Positions 8,326 to 18,707 of a stretch of 64,000 bases of DNA are shown piece by piece. The translations under genes and the position numbers were made by a program. The notes under the pieces were generated by a model that searched no databases, had not been told where the DNA came from, and worked only from the letters and a program-made list of their open reading frames with translations. How positions within the stretch are numbered: the first letter of the stretch is position 1; each line of letters begins with the position of its first letter. This DNA is from Streptomyces sp. Alt3 (GTDB lineage Bacteria > Actinomycetota > Actinomycetes > Streptomycetales > Streptomycetaceae), in the NCBI RefSeq assembly GCF_030719215.1, contig NZ_CP120983.1, forward strand, positions 7,502,001 to 7,566,000. Reading direction: 5' to 3'.

Positions 8326-9612
8326 ATGACTCACGCTTCTGCCCGTCGCCGCCCTTCACGCACCGCGGCCGGCGTACTCGCCGCCGCTGCGCTGACCGGT
8401 CTCGCCTCCCTGCCGGCCGTCGCCGTCGCAGCGGAGCCCGACCTGGGGATCGGCCCGTTGGCGCCGGTCACGGGTGCACAGCCGGGCAGTGGCGTGGACG
8501 TGCCGTTCTCGGTGCTGAACAAGGGAACCGAAGAGGCCGGGAAGGTCTGGGTGACGTACTCGGTCACCCGGGGGCTCGACACCGCGGAGACCTACTCGAA
8601 CTGCCTGTACTCGAAGGAGCCGGCCGCCGACGAGGAGCCTGAGCGGCAGGTCGCGGTGTGTGCGATCGAGCAGCCGCTGAAGCCCGGTGTCGTCTATGTG
8701 CCGGAGCGGCCCCTCGGCCTCCAGGCACGGGACAACGCGCTGCGCGACAAGGTCTCCATGAGCGTCGAGGCCTCCGGGCAGGCCCCGTCCGACGGCGAGC
8801 CGGGCACGGGTGCCCCGCTGGAGCTGATCGAGAAGGCGCCGGCGACCGAGGGTGACCGGGCGAGCCATGACGAGACCTACGTGTCCACCGAGGTGGCGTC
8901 CGAGAACACGGCCGACTTCGCGCTGGCCGGAGCCGAACTCCGCGGCGAGGTGGGCGACAAGGTCACCGCCACGGTGAAGTTCGTCAACGAGGGCCCGGCC
9001 TGGGTCTACCGCGACCTGGGGCAGGGCGCCGCGACCGTCGACGTCAGGATCCCGCCGGGCACCACGGTCGTGAAGGCGCACGACTTCTGCAGCCCGGTCA
9101 CGCCGACCCACTACAGCTGCGGGACCTCGCAGTCGTGGGTGGACGAGCAGCGCGGCGAGACCTACCCGTTCGTCCTGCGGATCGACAAGGCCGTCGAGGG
9201 CGCGACCGGGAAGATCTCCTTCGCGGGGGAGGCCCGGCCCTTCGACGGGAACGCGGCCAACGACACCGCCGCGATCGTGATCGACGCCGATGGCGGCACG
9301 ACAGGCGGCTCGTCTTCGGGTGGTTCCTCGACGGAGGGCTCCTCGGCCGCCGGTTCCGCGTCCACGGGAGGCACGGCTGCCTCCGGAGGTAGCACGTCCG
9401 GCGGTTCGGACACGGCCTCGGGCGGGTCGGCGTCCTCGTCGGCGTCCGGTGGTTCCACCACGGGGGGATCCGACACGCAGACGACCGCCGGCGGCCTGGC
9501 GGCGACCGGCTCCGACTCCACCCTCCCCGTGCTGGGGGCGTCGGCGGCGGCGCTGCTCGCGGGCGGCGGGATCTTCTACGCCGTCCGGAGGCGGGCGGCC
9601 GCCGGAAACTAG
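8326..9612 (+). CDS. Secreted cell-wall protein with LAXTG sorting signal
   Basis: 428 residues from the ATG at 8326, chosen because GAGGG lies just upstream and a normal signal peptide (cleavage near AVAVAAEP) starts there; the frame remains open further upstream. Two DUF11-like extracellular beta domains (about 35-320) are followed by a Gly/Ser/Thr-rich stalk. The C-terminal sorting signal is LAATG near residue 391, a hydrophobic helix, and YAVRRRAAAGN. LAXTG is the pentapeptide used by class E sortases in Streptomyces, so the product should be covalently attached to peptidoglycan. The role is unknown; the stalk and exposure suggest adhesion or surface structure. Confidence 0.85.
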   Translation: MTHASARRRPSRTAAGVLAAAALTGLASLPAVAVAAEPDLGIGPLAPVTGAQPGSGVDVPFSVLNKGTEEAGKVWVTYSVTRGLDTAETYSNCLYSKEPAADEEPERQVAVCAIEQPLKPGVVYVPERPLGLQARDNALRDKVSMSVEASGQAPSDGEPGTGAPLELIEKAPATEGDRASHDETYVSTEVASENTADFALAGAELRGEVGDKVTATVKFVNEGPAWVYRDLGQGAATVDVRIPPGTTVVKAHDFCSPVTPTHYSCGTSQSWVDEQRGETYPFVLRIDKAVEGATGKISFAGEARPFDGNAANDTAAIVIDADGGTTGGSSSGGSSTEGSSAAGSASTGGTAASGGSTSGGSDTASGGSASSSASGGSTTGGSDTQTTAGGLAATGSDSTLPVLGASAAALLAGGGIFYAVRRRAAAGN

Positions 9613-9654
9613 CGGCACGAGAACGACCCCGGCCGCGGCGGGCCGGTGACAGGA

Positions 9655-9692
9655 CGCGGGGCCCGGCAGGAACACTCCTGCCGGGCCCCGCG
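9655..9692. terminator. Bidirectional terminator between convergent genes
   Basis: A perfect 16-bp stem (9655-9670 with 9677-9692) and a 6-nt loop. It sits between the end of the LAXTG protein gene and the end of the opposite-strand beta-helix protein gene and can serve both. Confidence 0.8.
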
Positions 9693-9729
9693 CCGTCCGA
9701 TGAGCCGACTCCGCTCATCTCACCCCGGC

Positions 9730-11907
<2,178 letters not shown>

Positions 11908-11942
11908 GGGAGTCTCCTCTGTCGTGGGGCGGGTACACGACG

Positions 11943-11976
11943 CGCACAGCCGGAGAGCGCTCTCTCCGGCTGTGCG
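11943..11976. promoter_or_regulatory. 34-bp perfect inverted repeat, LacI-type operator core
   Basis: Arms CGCACAGCCGGAGAG (11943-11957) and 11962-11976 are exactly complementary around CGCT. The centre, GAGAGCGCTCTC (11953-11964), is itself a palindrome with the central CG typical of LacI-family operators and is related to the CebR box at 3633. It lies immediately downstream of the predicted start of transcription of the beta-helix protein gene. Confidence 0.6.
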
Positions 11977-11978
11977 AG

Positions 11979-12007
11979 ATACTCCACCCTTGTTACGAAC
12001 GCGTCAA
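11979..12007 (-). promoter_or_regulatory. Promoter of beta-helix protein gene
   Basis: On the minus strand TTGACG (12007-12002) is followed after 17 nt by GAGTAT (11984-11979). The operator at 11943-11976 then occupies the first transcribed bases. Confidence 0.5.
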
Positions 12008-12150
12008 GAGATGTGCAACAACGGGTGCGTCAGGGCCTGTTGTCGACAAGAACTGATGACTGCGCCGTAGTGACGACCCCTGCTGGTGTCCTCCTCGGTG
12101 ACGGAGCGTGAGATCTGACGGGACATCGGTTCAGGAATCGGCGGATGGAT

Positions 12151-14553
12151 TCACCTGGCGGCGTACGTCCGTACGTAGTCGAACTCCGCAGTCGCGCCGG
12201 ACCGGTTGTGGGACACCAGGCCGATCCTCAGCGCGCCGCGCACCGGGAGGGTCCAGGTGCCGCCCGGGGACCAGTGGACGCCGTCACGGCTGGTGGACGC
12301 GCGTACCTCGTGCTCCCCGTGCTCTGTGTCGAGGTGGTAGGCCATCCGCATCCACATGGTGTCCGCGGTGGGGCCCCCGAACATCGGGGCGTTGGCCACC
12401 GCCGTCGGCGGAGTCGTCGTGGGGCGCTCGCCCTCCTTCCCGAACTCGCTGACATGGAGCACGGCCCCGTCGCCGTTGGTGAGCGGCAGCACGGAATGGA
12501 CGAGCTTGAACCACCGGTCGTCGTTCTCGTACAGGACGAGACCGGCCTGCTGGGCCGCCCGGTCGGGAGCGAACCGCAGCTTCGTCTCCACCGTGAAGTC
12601 ACCTTCGGGCGCGTCCCGCAGCAGCACGGAGGCGGTGTTGTCGCCCAGGTACAGCTCGGCGTTCCGGGTCGGCCAGGAGAGTGCGCCGCCGGTCATGGAG
12701 ACCCCCGCGGCCGGCCCGCGTACCCACTGCCAGGGGGAAGGAGTGCTCGTGCCCGGGACCGTGGCGGTGTCGAACTCGTCGCTGTGGCCCGGGAGCAGCC
12801 GCCCCGGCGGAGCGACGGCCACCCGCTTCGTCACCGGCCGGTACAGGGCTGCCGCACCCACGTTGTCCGCCGCGGCACCGGAGCCCTTCGCCGCCGCGCC
12901 GACCGCACCCTTGCGTACGGCCGCGGCCGGAAGGGCGCGGGACTGCAGGGCCACCGGGTCCCGCAGCCGGTCACCGGTGACCTCTGCGGTCAGCCGCCTC
13001 CCGCGTATCTCGACGGACACGTTGTTCCAGGTGCCCCACGAGAATCCGGCCGGCAGTGGCGTGGCCTGCTCACCGCGGCTTCTGCCGCCCACGCGTACGT
13101 CGGTGACGAGAGCCCCCCGAGCCCGGTCGAGCCAGGCCACGATCCTGTTGCCGGGGTCCCGGTAGGCGACGGTGAGACCCGCCGCGCCGCCCGCGGCCGT
13201 CACCTTCAGATCCGCCTCGGCCCGCAGGTCCGCGGGCGCGCGTCCGCCGGCGAGGAGGTAGGCGGCATCCGTGCGGGACGGCCCGGGGGTGTGCTGCGCG
13301 TAGCCGCGTGCGGCGGGGTCGGACGCCGTGGACCATCCGGAGGTGCGGGCGCCCTCGGCGCGCCAGTCCTTCAGGCCGCCCGTGTTGAAGGTGCCGCCCG
13401 CCGCCCATGAGGTGACCGGCGCGGCGGTAGGCCCGTCCGAGGGTCCCGCGCCCGCCCGTACGACGGGCCAGCCGTCGATCCAGTCGAGCCGGTCGATGAG
13501 CATCGGGCGCCGGGTCAGCTTCAGGGTGCCGTTCGACGCGGGCGCGAGGTCCGGGGACTCGGCGGGGATGCCGTGGTAGGCCAGCCAGTCCTGGCCGGCG
13601 AGGTCGGTCTGGATCGCGTTGTGGCCGGGGCCGATCCACCGGTTGCCGTTCGCCCCGGCGACGACGCCCGCCTTGCTGGTGAGGGCCATCAGGTCGGTGC
13701 CCTCGTCGTCGGTGAACGGGCCGGTGGGGCTGGTGGACCGGCCCACCTTCACCTGGTAGCCGCTGTAGGCGCCGTCGCAGCAGCCCGCGTCGGAGTAGAA
13801 GAGGTAGTAGAAGTCGTCGCGCCGCACGACGAAGCCGCCCTCGACCCGGCGGCCACGGGCCACCTGGGTCACCTCACCCTCGGTCCGGGTCAGGTCGGCG
13901 TTCAGCTTCGCGACGCAGATCGTGTCGTAACTGCCCCAGTACAGGTAGGGAGTGCCGTCCGTGTCCGTGAACTGGGCCTGGTCGATGTTGCCCGCCGGGC
14001 AGCCGCTCGGTGAGGGCAGCACGGCACCCTTGTCGGTCCACGGTCCCGTCGGCGACGGCGACGTGACGAGGCCGACGGTGTTGCGCCCGGGCACGGAGTA
14101 GTAGAGGTGGTACAGGCCGAAGGCGTACCGCACCTCGGGCGCCCAGAGACGTGAACCGTCGTGCCAGGCCGGCTTGTCCTCCGGAGTGAAGACCTCGCCC
14201 GCGTACTCCCACGTCACCATGTCGGCCGAGCGCAGGATCGGCAGCATGCGCTCCCCGTCCTCGCCCTTGCTCTGCATGACCGGGTTCTGGGTGCCGTACG
14301 CGTACCAGAGGCCGTCCTTTCCGCGGATCATCGTGGGATCGGGGAAGGTGTCGACGGCCCCGGCGGAGACCGGGTTGGTGTACGTCGCTCCGGCGGCCGG
14401 ACGGGCCTGAACGTCGTGCGACGGGGCCGACGGACGTGCCTGGGCGCCGTGCGACGGGGCCGATGCCAGGGTGAGCAGCCAGACCAGGGCGGCCGCCCCC
14501 GCCGCCCACCGGGGGAGGAGACGGGGGCGGGTGGTCCTTCGTGCGCGTCTCAT
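12151..14553 (-). CDS. Secreted GH43-family glycosidase with C-terminal beta-sandwich
   Basis: 800 residues. A signal peptide is followed by a short Pro/Ser/Ala repeat (PSHGAQARPSAPSHDVQARP). The five-bladed GH43 propeller has its catalytic trio visible: base Asp72 in DTFPDPTMI, Asp191 in GNIDQAQF, and acid Glu238 in RVEGGFVV. An LamG/GH43_C2-like beta-sandwich follows (about 620-800; DEFDTATVPG, WQWVRGP, DFTVETKLRF). Likely activities are arabinofuranosidase, arabinanase or xylosidase. The ATG at 14553 overlaps the sulfatase stop (ATGA), so this is the last gene of the sulfatase operon. That coupling suggests the enzyme works on a sulfated or sulfate-ester-bearing glycan, which is inference. 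Confidence 0.88.
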   Translation of the reverse strand: MRRARRTTRPRLLPRWAAGAAALVWLLTLASAPSHGAQARPSAPSHDVQARPAAGATYTNPVSAGAVDTFPDPTMIRGKDGLWYAYGTQNPVMQSKGEDGERMLPILRSADMVTWEYAGEVFTPEDKPAWHDGSRLWAPEVRYAFGLYHLYYSVPGRNTVGLVTSPSPTGPWTDKGAVLPSPSGCPAGNIDQAQFTDTDGTPYLYWGSYDTICVAKLNADLTRTEGEVTQVARGRRVEGGFVVRRDDFYYLFYSDAGCCDGAYSGYQVKVGRSTSPTGPFTDDEGTDLMALTSKAGVVAGANGNRWIGPGHNAIQTDLAGQDWLAYHGIPAESPDLAPASNGTLKLTRRPMLIDRLDWIDGWPVVRAGAGPSDGPTAAPVTSWAAGGTFNTGGLKDWRAEGARTSGWSTASDPAARGYAQHTPGPSRTDAAYLLAGGRAPADLRAEADLKVTAAGGAAGLTVAYRDPGNRIVAWLDRARGALVTDVRVGGRSRGEQATPLPAGFSWGTWNNVSVEIRGRRLTAEVTGDRLRDPVALQSRALPAAAVRKGAVGAAAKGSGAAADNVGAAALYRPVTKRVAVAPPGRLLPGHSDEFDTATVPGTSTPSPWQWVRGPAAGVSMTGGALSWPTRNAELYLGDNTASVLLRDAPEGDFTVETKLRFAPDRAAQQAGLVLYENDDRWFKLVHSVLPLTNGDGAVLHVSEFGKEGERPTTTPPTAVANAPMFGGPTADTMWMRMAYHLDTEHGEHEVRASTSRDGVHWSPGGTWTLPVRGALRIGLVSHNRSGATAEFDYVRTYAAR

Positions 14554-16073
14554 GGGGTCTCCGTGAGTGTCCCGCCCGGACCCGCGGTCGCGGTCCAGGT
14601 CGTGTCGACGTTCTCGTCGTCGTTCTCGAAGGCGCTGAGGCTCGGGTCGTAGTCGGAGACGCCGATGTCGTACATGGACGTCATCCAGTGGTAGAAGTTG
14701 TCGCCCCGGTCCCGCAGCAGCTCGTACAGCCGCCGCATCAACCGGGCCCGCACCTCCTTGAACTCGGGGTGCGTGTAACGGTTGGCGAGCTCGTGCGGGT
14801 CCGCCCGCAGGTCGTACAGCTCGTTGACCGACTCGGGGTTGACGACGAGCTTGTAGCGGTCCTCGCGGATCATCCGCTGCGGGTATGGGAAGTGGTGGCC
14901 GTGGAACTCGGCGACCAACTCGCCCGGCCAGTCCGGGGTTTCCCCCTTCACCAGGGGCACCAGGCTCCGGCTGTCCACCGCCGGGGACGGGTCGCAGCCC
15001 GCGAGTTCGAGGATCGTCGCGGTGCAGTCGGTGAGGCTGACCAGCTCGTCCCTGACCTGCGGGGCGGCCCCGGGGATCCGGATGATGCCGGGGATGCGGT
15101 AGATGTCCTCGTACATCGCCGGGCCCTTGTCGTGGAGCCGGTGGGCGCCCGTGAACTCGCCGTGGTCCGCGGTGAAGAACACCGAGGTGTCCTCGCTGAG
15201 CCCCAGCTCGTCCAGACGGGTGAGGATGCGCCCGATCTGCTCGTCGATCAGGGTGACGTAGCCCCAGTAGACCGCGATCAGCTTGCGGGTCGTCTCGATG
15301 GGGATGGTGTCGAAGGCCCAGTGAGCGCTGTAGTTGCGCTGCACCGGCGGTTTGCCCTCGAAGGTCTCGGCGACGGACGGGGGTAGTTCGACGAGCTCCG
15401 GATCGTAGAGGTCGTAGTAGGCGTCCGGCAGCAGATAGGGCAGATGCGGGCCGAAGAAGTGCGTGGCCAGGAAGAACGGCTCCTCGCCGGCCGCGTACCG
15501 CTCCAGGTGCTCGATGGCGCGGGTGGCGAGATAGTGCTCGAACGTCGCCTCCACCGGCTGGTGCAGCCGCGCGGCCAGGAGGTTCCCCGGGTTCCCGCCC
15601 GGGGTGGTGCCCCGGACGGGATCGGAGATGCGGTACGGCGGCAGCCCGTGTTCGTCCAGGTAGGCCAGGTAGTCCGGATGGTCGACCGGGTTGTGCCAGC
15701 CCGGGAGGTCGGGGCCCTCGAAGCCGTACGAGGCGGCGTTGCGCCGGGTCCCGCCGTGCCACTTGCCGATGAGTCCCAGCCGGTAGTCGCGCGCGGCCAG
15801 TGCCTCCGGGAAGGTGAAGGCGTCCTCCCGCAGGTCCTCCAGATAGCCCACGTTGCGCTCGTAGTTGGCGAGCAGCCGGTGGCGGAACGGTGCCTGTCCG
15901 GTGAGCAGACTCGCCCGGGCGGGCGTGCAGATCGCGGTGGGCGTGTAGAACCGGTCGAAGCGCGTACCCGTGGCCGCCAGTCGGTCCAGGTTCGGCGTGG
16001 CGACGTGCGGATTGCCGTAACAGCCCAGGGTGTCCACCCGGTGCTGATCAGTCATCAGGAACAGCAGGTTCAC
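14550..16073 (-). CDS. Type I sulfatase (formylglycine-dependent), cytoplasmic
   Basis: 507 residues, no signal peptide. The alkaline-phosphatase-like fold begins with metal ligands Asp9-Gln10 (LMTDQHRVD). The signature CTPAR at residues 49-53 holds Cys49, which must be oxidised to formylglycine, with Pro51 and Arg53 as required. Other landmarks are KWHGG, HFFGPHLPY and the metal-binding TADHGEF. The GTG start at 16073 overlaps the stop of the binding-protein gene (GTGA). A cytoplasmic sulfatase fed by an importer of organosulfur type and a neighbouring formylglycine-generating enzyme form a complete functional unit. The exact sulfate ester is unknown; the family includes phosphonate, alkyl, aryl and glycan sulfatases. 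Confidence 0.92.
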   Translation of the reverse strand: MNLLFLMTDQHRVDTLGCYGNPHVATPNLDRLAATGTRFDRFYTPTAICTPARASLLTGQAPFRHRLLANYERNVGYLEDLREDAFTFPEALAARDYRLGLIGKWHGGTRRNAASYGFEGPDLPGWHNPVDHPDYLAYLDEHGLPPYRISDPVRGTTPGGNPGNLLAARLHQPVEATFEHYLATRAIEHLERYAAGEEPFFLATHFFGPHLPYLLPDAYYDLYDPELVELPPSVAETFEGKPPVQRNYSAHWAFDTIPIETTRKLIAVYWGYVTLIDEQIGRILTRLDELGLSEDTSVFFTADHGEFTGAHRLHDKGPAMYEDIYRIPGIIRIPGAAPQVRDELVSLTDCTATILELAGCDPSPAVDSRSLVPLVKGETPDWPGELVAEFHGHHFPYPQRMIREDRYKLVVNPESVNELYDLRADPHELANRYTHPEFKEVRARLMRRLYELLRDRGDNFYHWMTSMYDIGVSDYDPSLSAFENDDENVDTTWTATAGPGGTLTETP

Positions 16074-17053
16074 TTCTTGTACGCCTTCGTGTAGAGGTCG
16101 CCCTCGTAGTACGTGTCCGCCGCAGGAGCCTTCTTGAGCTGGCCCGTGTCCACGAAGAACGCGCCCAGCCCGTCCAGCCAGCCGTCCACGGTGCCGTCCT
16201 CGGTCCTGGCCACAAGGTCCGCCGTGGACAGCGTCTCCACGTTGGCCGCGTCCGCCGCCACCTTGGCGCGGTCGACCTTGAGCAGCGAGGCGGCAGCGTC
16301 GATGGCCTCGTCGGGGTGTGCGGCGCGCCAGTCGTTGGCCTTCTGGAGGACCTTGACGACCTTGGTGTTCAGCTTCGCGTCGCTCTTCGCGGGTGCCACG
16401 AACGCCGTGGGGAACGCCCGGTCCTTGAAGTCCGCGGTGCTGGCCACCTCGTTGAGCTTCGGCTTCTTCTCCTTGACGGTGTCGATCAGCGGGTACCAGA
16501 GGCCCGCCCCGTCGATCTGCCCGGACACGAACGCCGAGACGATCGTGGACGGGTCCATCGGCACCTTCTCGATGTCCTTGTCCGACATCCCGGCCTTCTG
16601 CAGGGCGAGTTCGAGTGCCATCGCGCCGGAGGTGCCCTCGGGCACACCGACCTTCTTGCCCTTGAGGTCCTTGACGGAGGTGATGCCGGGCTGGGCTATG
16701 ACCCGGTCGGCACGGGCGAGCGTGTTGATCGCGACGACCTTCGCCTTGCCCGACGCGGGCAGCCACATGGCACCTGGGCCGATGTAACCGAAGTCGAGGT
16801 TGTCCGACCCGAGCGCCTGGATCTGGAGCGGGCCGTTGGTGAACGTCGAGTACTCGGGCTTCAGCCCCTCCTCCTTCCACAGCCCCTGCTCGTCCGCGAT
16901 GGCCAGCAGGCTCGCGCCGTTGTAGTCGCTGATGTAGCCGAAGCGGACGGTGGAGGCGCCGTCGGCGGAGGAGTCACCGGAGCATCCGGTGACGGAGAGT
17001 GCCAGGGCGGACACGGCGACGGCCGCTGTCAGGGCGCGCTGAGGTAGACGCAT
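16070..17053 (-). CDS. ABC transporter substrate-binding lipoprotein (SsuA/TauA/NrtA type)
   Basis: 327 residues. The lipoprotein signal has lipobox LSVTGC, with Cys24 lipidated. The mature part has the NMT1/SsuA fold: VRFGYISDYNGASLLAIADEQGLW at the start (given in part here), GVPEGTSGAMALELAL, and VSAFVSGQIDGAGLW. It captures a small anionic or organosulfur compound for the membrane importer encoded upstream. It follows the ATPase gene by 47 bp, with AAGGA near its ATG, and overlaps the sulfatase start by 4 bp. The operon position suggests that the substrate is the sulfate ester later cleaved by the sulfatase; taurine, sulfonate, nitrate or thiamine precursors are the family alternatives. 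Confidence 0.88.
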   Translation of the reverse strand: MRLPQRALTAAVAVSALALSVTGCSGDSSADGASTVRFGYISDYNGASLLAIADEQGLWKEEGLKPEYSTFTNGPLQIQALGSDNLDFGYIGPGAMWLPASGKAKVVAINTLARADRVIAQPGITSVKDLKGKKVGVPEGTSGAMALELALQKAGMSDKDIEKVPMDPSTIVSAFVSGQIDGAGLWYPLIDTVKEKKPKLNEVASTADFKDRAFPTAFVAPAKSDAKLNTKVVKVLQKANDWRAAHPDEAIDAAASLLKVDRAKVAADAANVETLSTADLVARTEDGTVDGWLDGLGAFFVDTGQLKKAPAADTYYEGDLYTKAYKK

Positions 17054-17100
17054 GGCGCAGGGTTCCTTAGGGAGATTCGGGGGAGCGGGTGACGGTGGGC

Positions 17101-17880
17101 TCAGGCGGCCGGGGCGGCCGGGGTCTGGTGGTACACGGAGGTCCACACGGCATTGCGGATCCGTGCGAATTCGGGCGAGAGACGGATGTCCTCGGTGCGG
17201 GGGTAGGGCAGGTCCACGTCGACGACCGAATGGATCCGGCCCGGCCGCGCCGCCATCACCACGACACGGCGGGCGAGGTACACGGCCTCGTCGACGTCGT
17301 GCGTGATGAACAGGACGGTGCGCCGGTCCCGGCTCCAGGTCTCCAGGAGCTGGTCCTGCAGCTGGACCCGGGTCAGCGCGTCCAGTGCGCCGAAGGGCTC
17401 GTCCATCAGGAGTACCTGCGGGTCGACGGCGTAGGCGCGGGCGATCGCGCAGCGCTGCTTCATCCCGCCCGACAGGGTCTTGGGCAGCGCGTCGGCGAAG
17501 TCGGTGAGGCCCACCAGGCCGATGGCGCGCTCCGCCCGCAGTCTCCGTTCCGCGGCGGGCACGGACGCCAGCTTCAGTCCGAACTCGACGTTGCCGCGCA
17601 CGGTCAGCCAGGGGAACAGCGCGTACTGCTGGAAGATCACCCCCCGGTCGGGTCCCGGGCCGGTGACGGTCCGCCCGTCGACGAGGACCTCGCCCGAGGT
17701 CGGGGTGGCGAGTCCGGCGGCCAGGTTGAGCAGGGTGCTCTTGCCGCACCCCGACGGTCCGACGACGGTGACGAACTCCTCGTCGCCGATGTCGAGGGAC
17801 ACCTCGTCCAGGGCGGTGAAGGTGGACTTCTTCAGCGGAAAGGTCTGTGAGACGTTCCGGAAGGAGATCTTGGCGTTCAA
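17101..17880 (-). CDS. ABC transporter ATP-binding protein (SsuB/TauB type)
   Basis: 259 residues. Walker A GPSGCGKST at 41-49, Q-loop FQQYALFPW, signature LSGGMKQR, Walker B VLLMDEPFGALD and switch THDVDEA are all intact. It energises the importer of the sulfatase operon. The start is a rare TTG at 17880: it overlaps the permease stop as TTGA, AGGAG precedes it at good spacing, and no ATG or GTG lies in frame before the conserved core. The match to nitrate/sulfonate/taurine ATPases is strong. Confidence 0.9.
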   Translation of the reverse strand: MNAKISFRNVSQTFPLKKSTFTALDEVSLDIGDEEFVTVVGPSGCGKSTLLNLAAGLATPTSGEVLVDGRTVTGPGPDRGVIFQQYALFPWLTVRGNVEFGLKLASVPAAERRLRAERAIGLVGLTDFADALPKTLSGGMKQRCAIARAYAVDPQVLLMDEPFGALDALTRVQLQDQLLETWSRDRRTVLFITHDVDEAVYLARRVVVMAARPGRIHSVVDVDLPYPRTEDIRLSPEFARIRNAVWTSVYHQTPAAPAA

Positions 17881-18707
17881 CGGGTCTCCTGCCAACGGGT
17901 GAGGCGGCGTTCGGCGAGCAGCAGCAGCCGGTCCATCAGCAGGCCGAGCAGACCGATGGTGATGAGGCCGACGAAGATGGTGGGGAGGTCGTAGTAGAGC
18001 TGGGCCGACTGCATCCGGAAGCCGAGGCCCTCCTGGGCGGCGATCAGCTCCGCGGCGACGAGGGTCCCCCAGGCGGATCCCAGCCCGATCCGCATCCCGA
18101 CGAGGATGAACGGAGCGGAGGCGGGTACCACCACCTTGAGGAAGATCGTCCCGTCCCGGGCGCCCAGAACACGCGCGGCGTCGATGAGGGTCCTGTTGAC
18201 ACCCACGACGCCCTGGAAGGCCGCCACGACGCTCGACAGGAACGCCGCCAGGAAGATCACGAACACCTTGGGCACCTCGCCGATGCCCAGCAGCACGATG
18301 GCCAGCGGAATCATCGCGAGCGGCGGCACCGTGCGGAAGAACTGGACGTACGGCTCCAGCAGCCCGCGTGCGACCGGGTACCAGCCCATCAGGAAGCCCA
18401 CGGGGACGGCCAGCAGGGTGCCCAGCGCGAAGCCGGTCAGCACACGCCGCAGGCTGGCCAGCGCGTCGTCGGCCAGCGTGCCGTCCGCGATCAGCTCGCC
18501 CGCCCTGCCCGCCACCGCCACCGGTCCCGGAAGTGCCTGCACCTCCAGTGAGGCCAGCCACGCCCACACGCCGACGCCTGCCGCCAGGGCGATCAGGTTC
18601 AGCGCGAACGGGGGGACACGGACGCCCCTCCGCCGGGGCGCACGGGTGTCCTCCGCACTGTCCCGTACGGGTTCGGACCGCTTCAGGGGTGTCTCCGTGG
18701 AACTCAT
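17877..18707 (-). CDS. ABC transporter permease (SsuC/TauC type)
   Basis: 276 residues with a basic N-terminal tail and about six membrane helices. The EAA-loop-like segment NRTLIDAARVLGARDGTIF is followed by VVVPASAPFILVGMRIGLG, which contacts the ATPase. The ATG at 18707 overlaps the stop of the ROK gene (ATGA), and the stop overlaps the ATPase start (TTGA). It forms the membrane channel of the sulfatase-linked importer. The length and motifs are normal for binding-protein-dependent sulfonate/taurine permeases. Confidence 0.9.
   Translation of the reverse strand: MSSTETPLKRSEPVRDSAEDTRAPRRRGVRVPPFALNLIALAAGVGVWAWLASLEVQALPGPVAVAGRAGELIADGTLADDALASLRRVLTGFALGTLLAVPVGFLMGWYPVARGLLEPYVQFFRTVPPLAMIPLAIVLLGIGEVPKVFVIFLAAFLSSVVAAFQGVVGVNRTLIDAARVLGARDGTIFLKVVVPASAPFILVGMRIGLGSAWGTLVAAELIAAQEGLGFRMQSAQLYYDLPTIFVGLITIGLLGLLMDRLLLLAERRLTRWQETR

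Noticed and set aside
14554..15762. N-terminal extension of the GH43 gene to 15762
   Set aside because: This part is the wrong frame of the sulfatase gene. A proper signal peptide and a 4-bp overlap mark the GH43 start at 14553.
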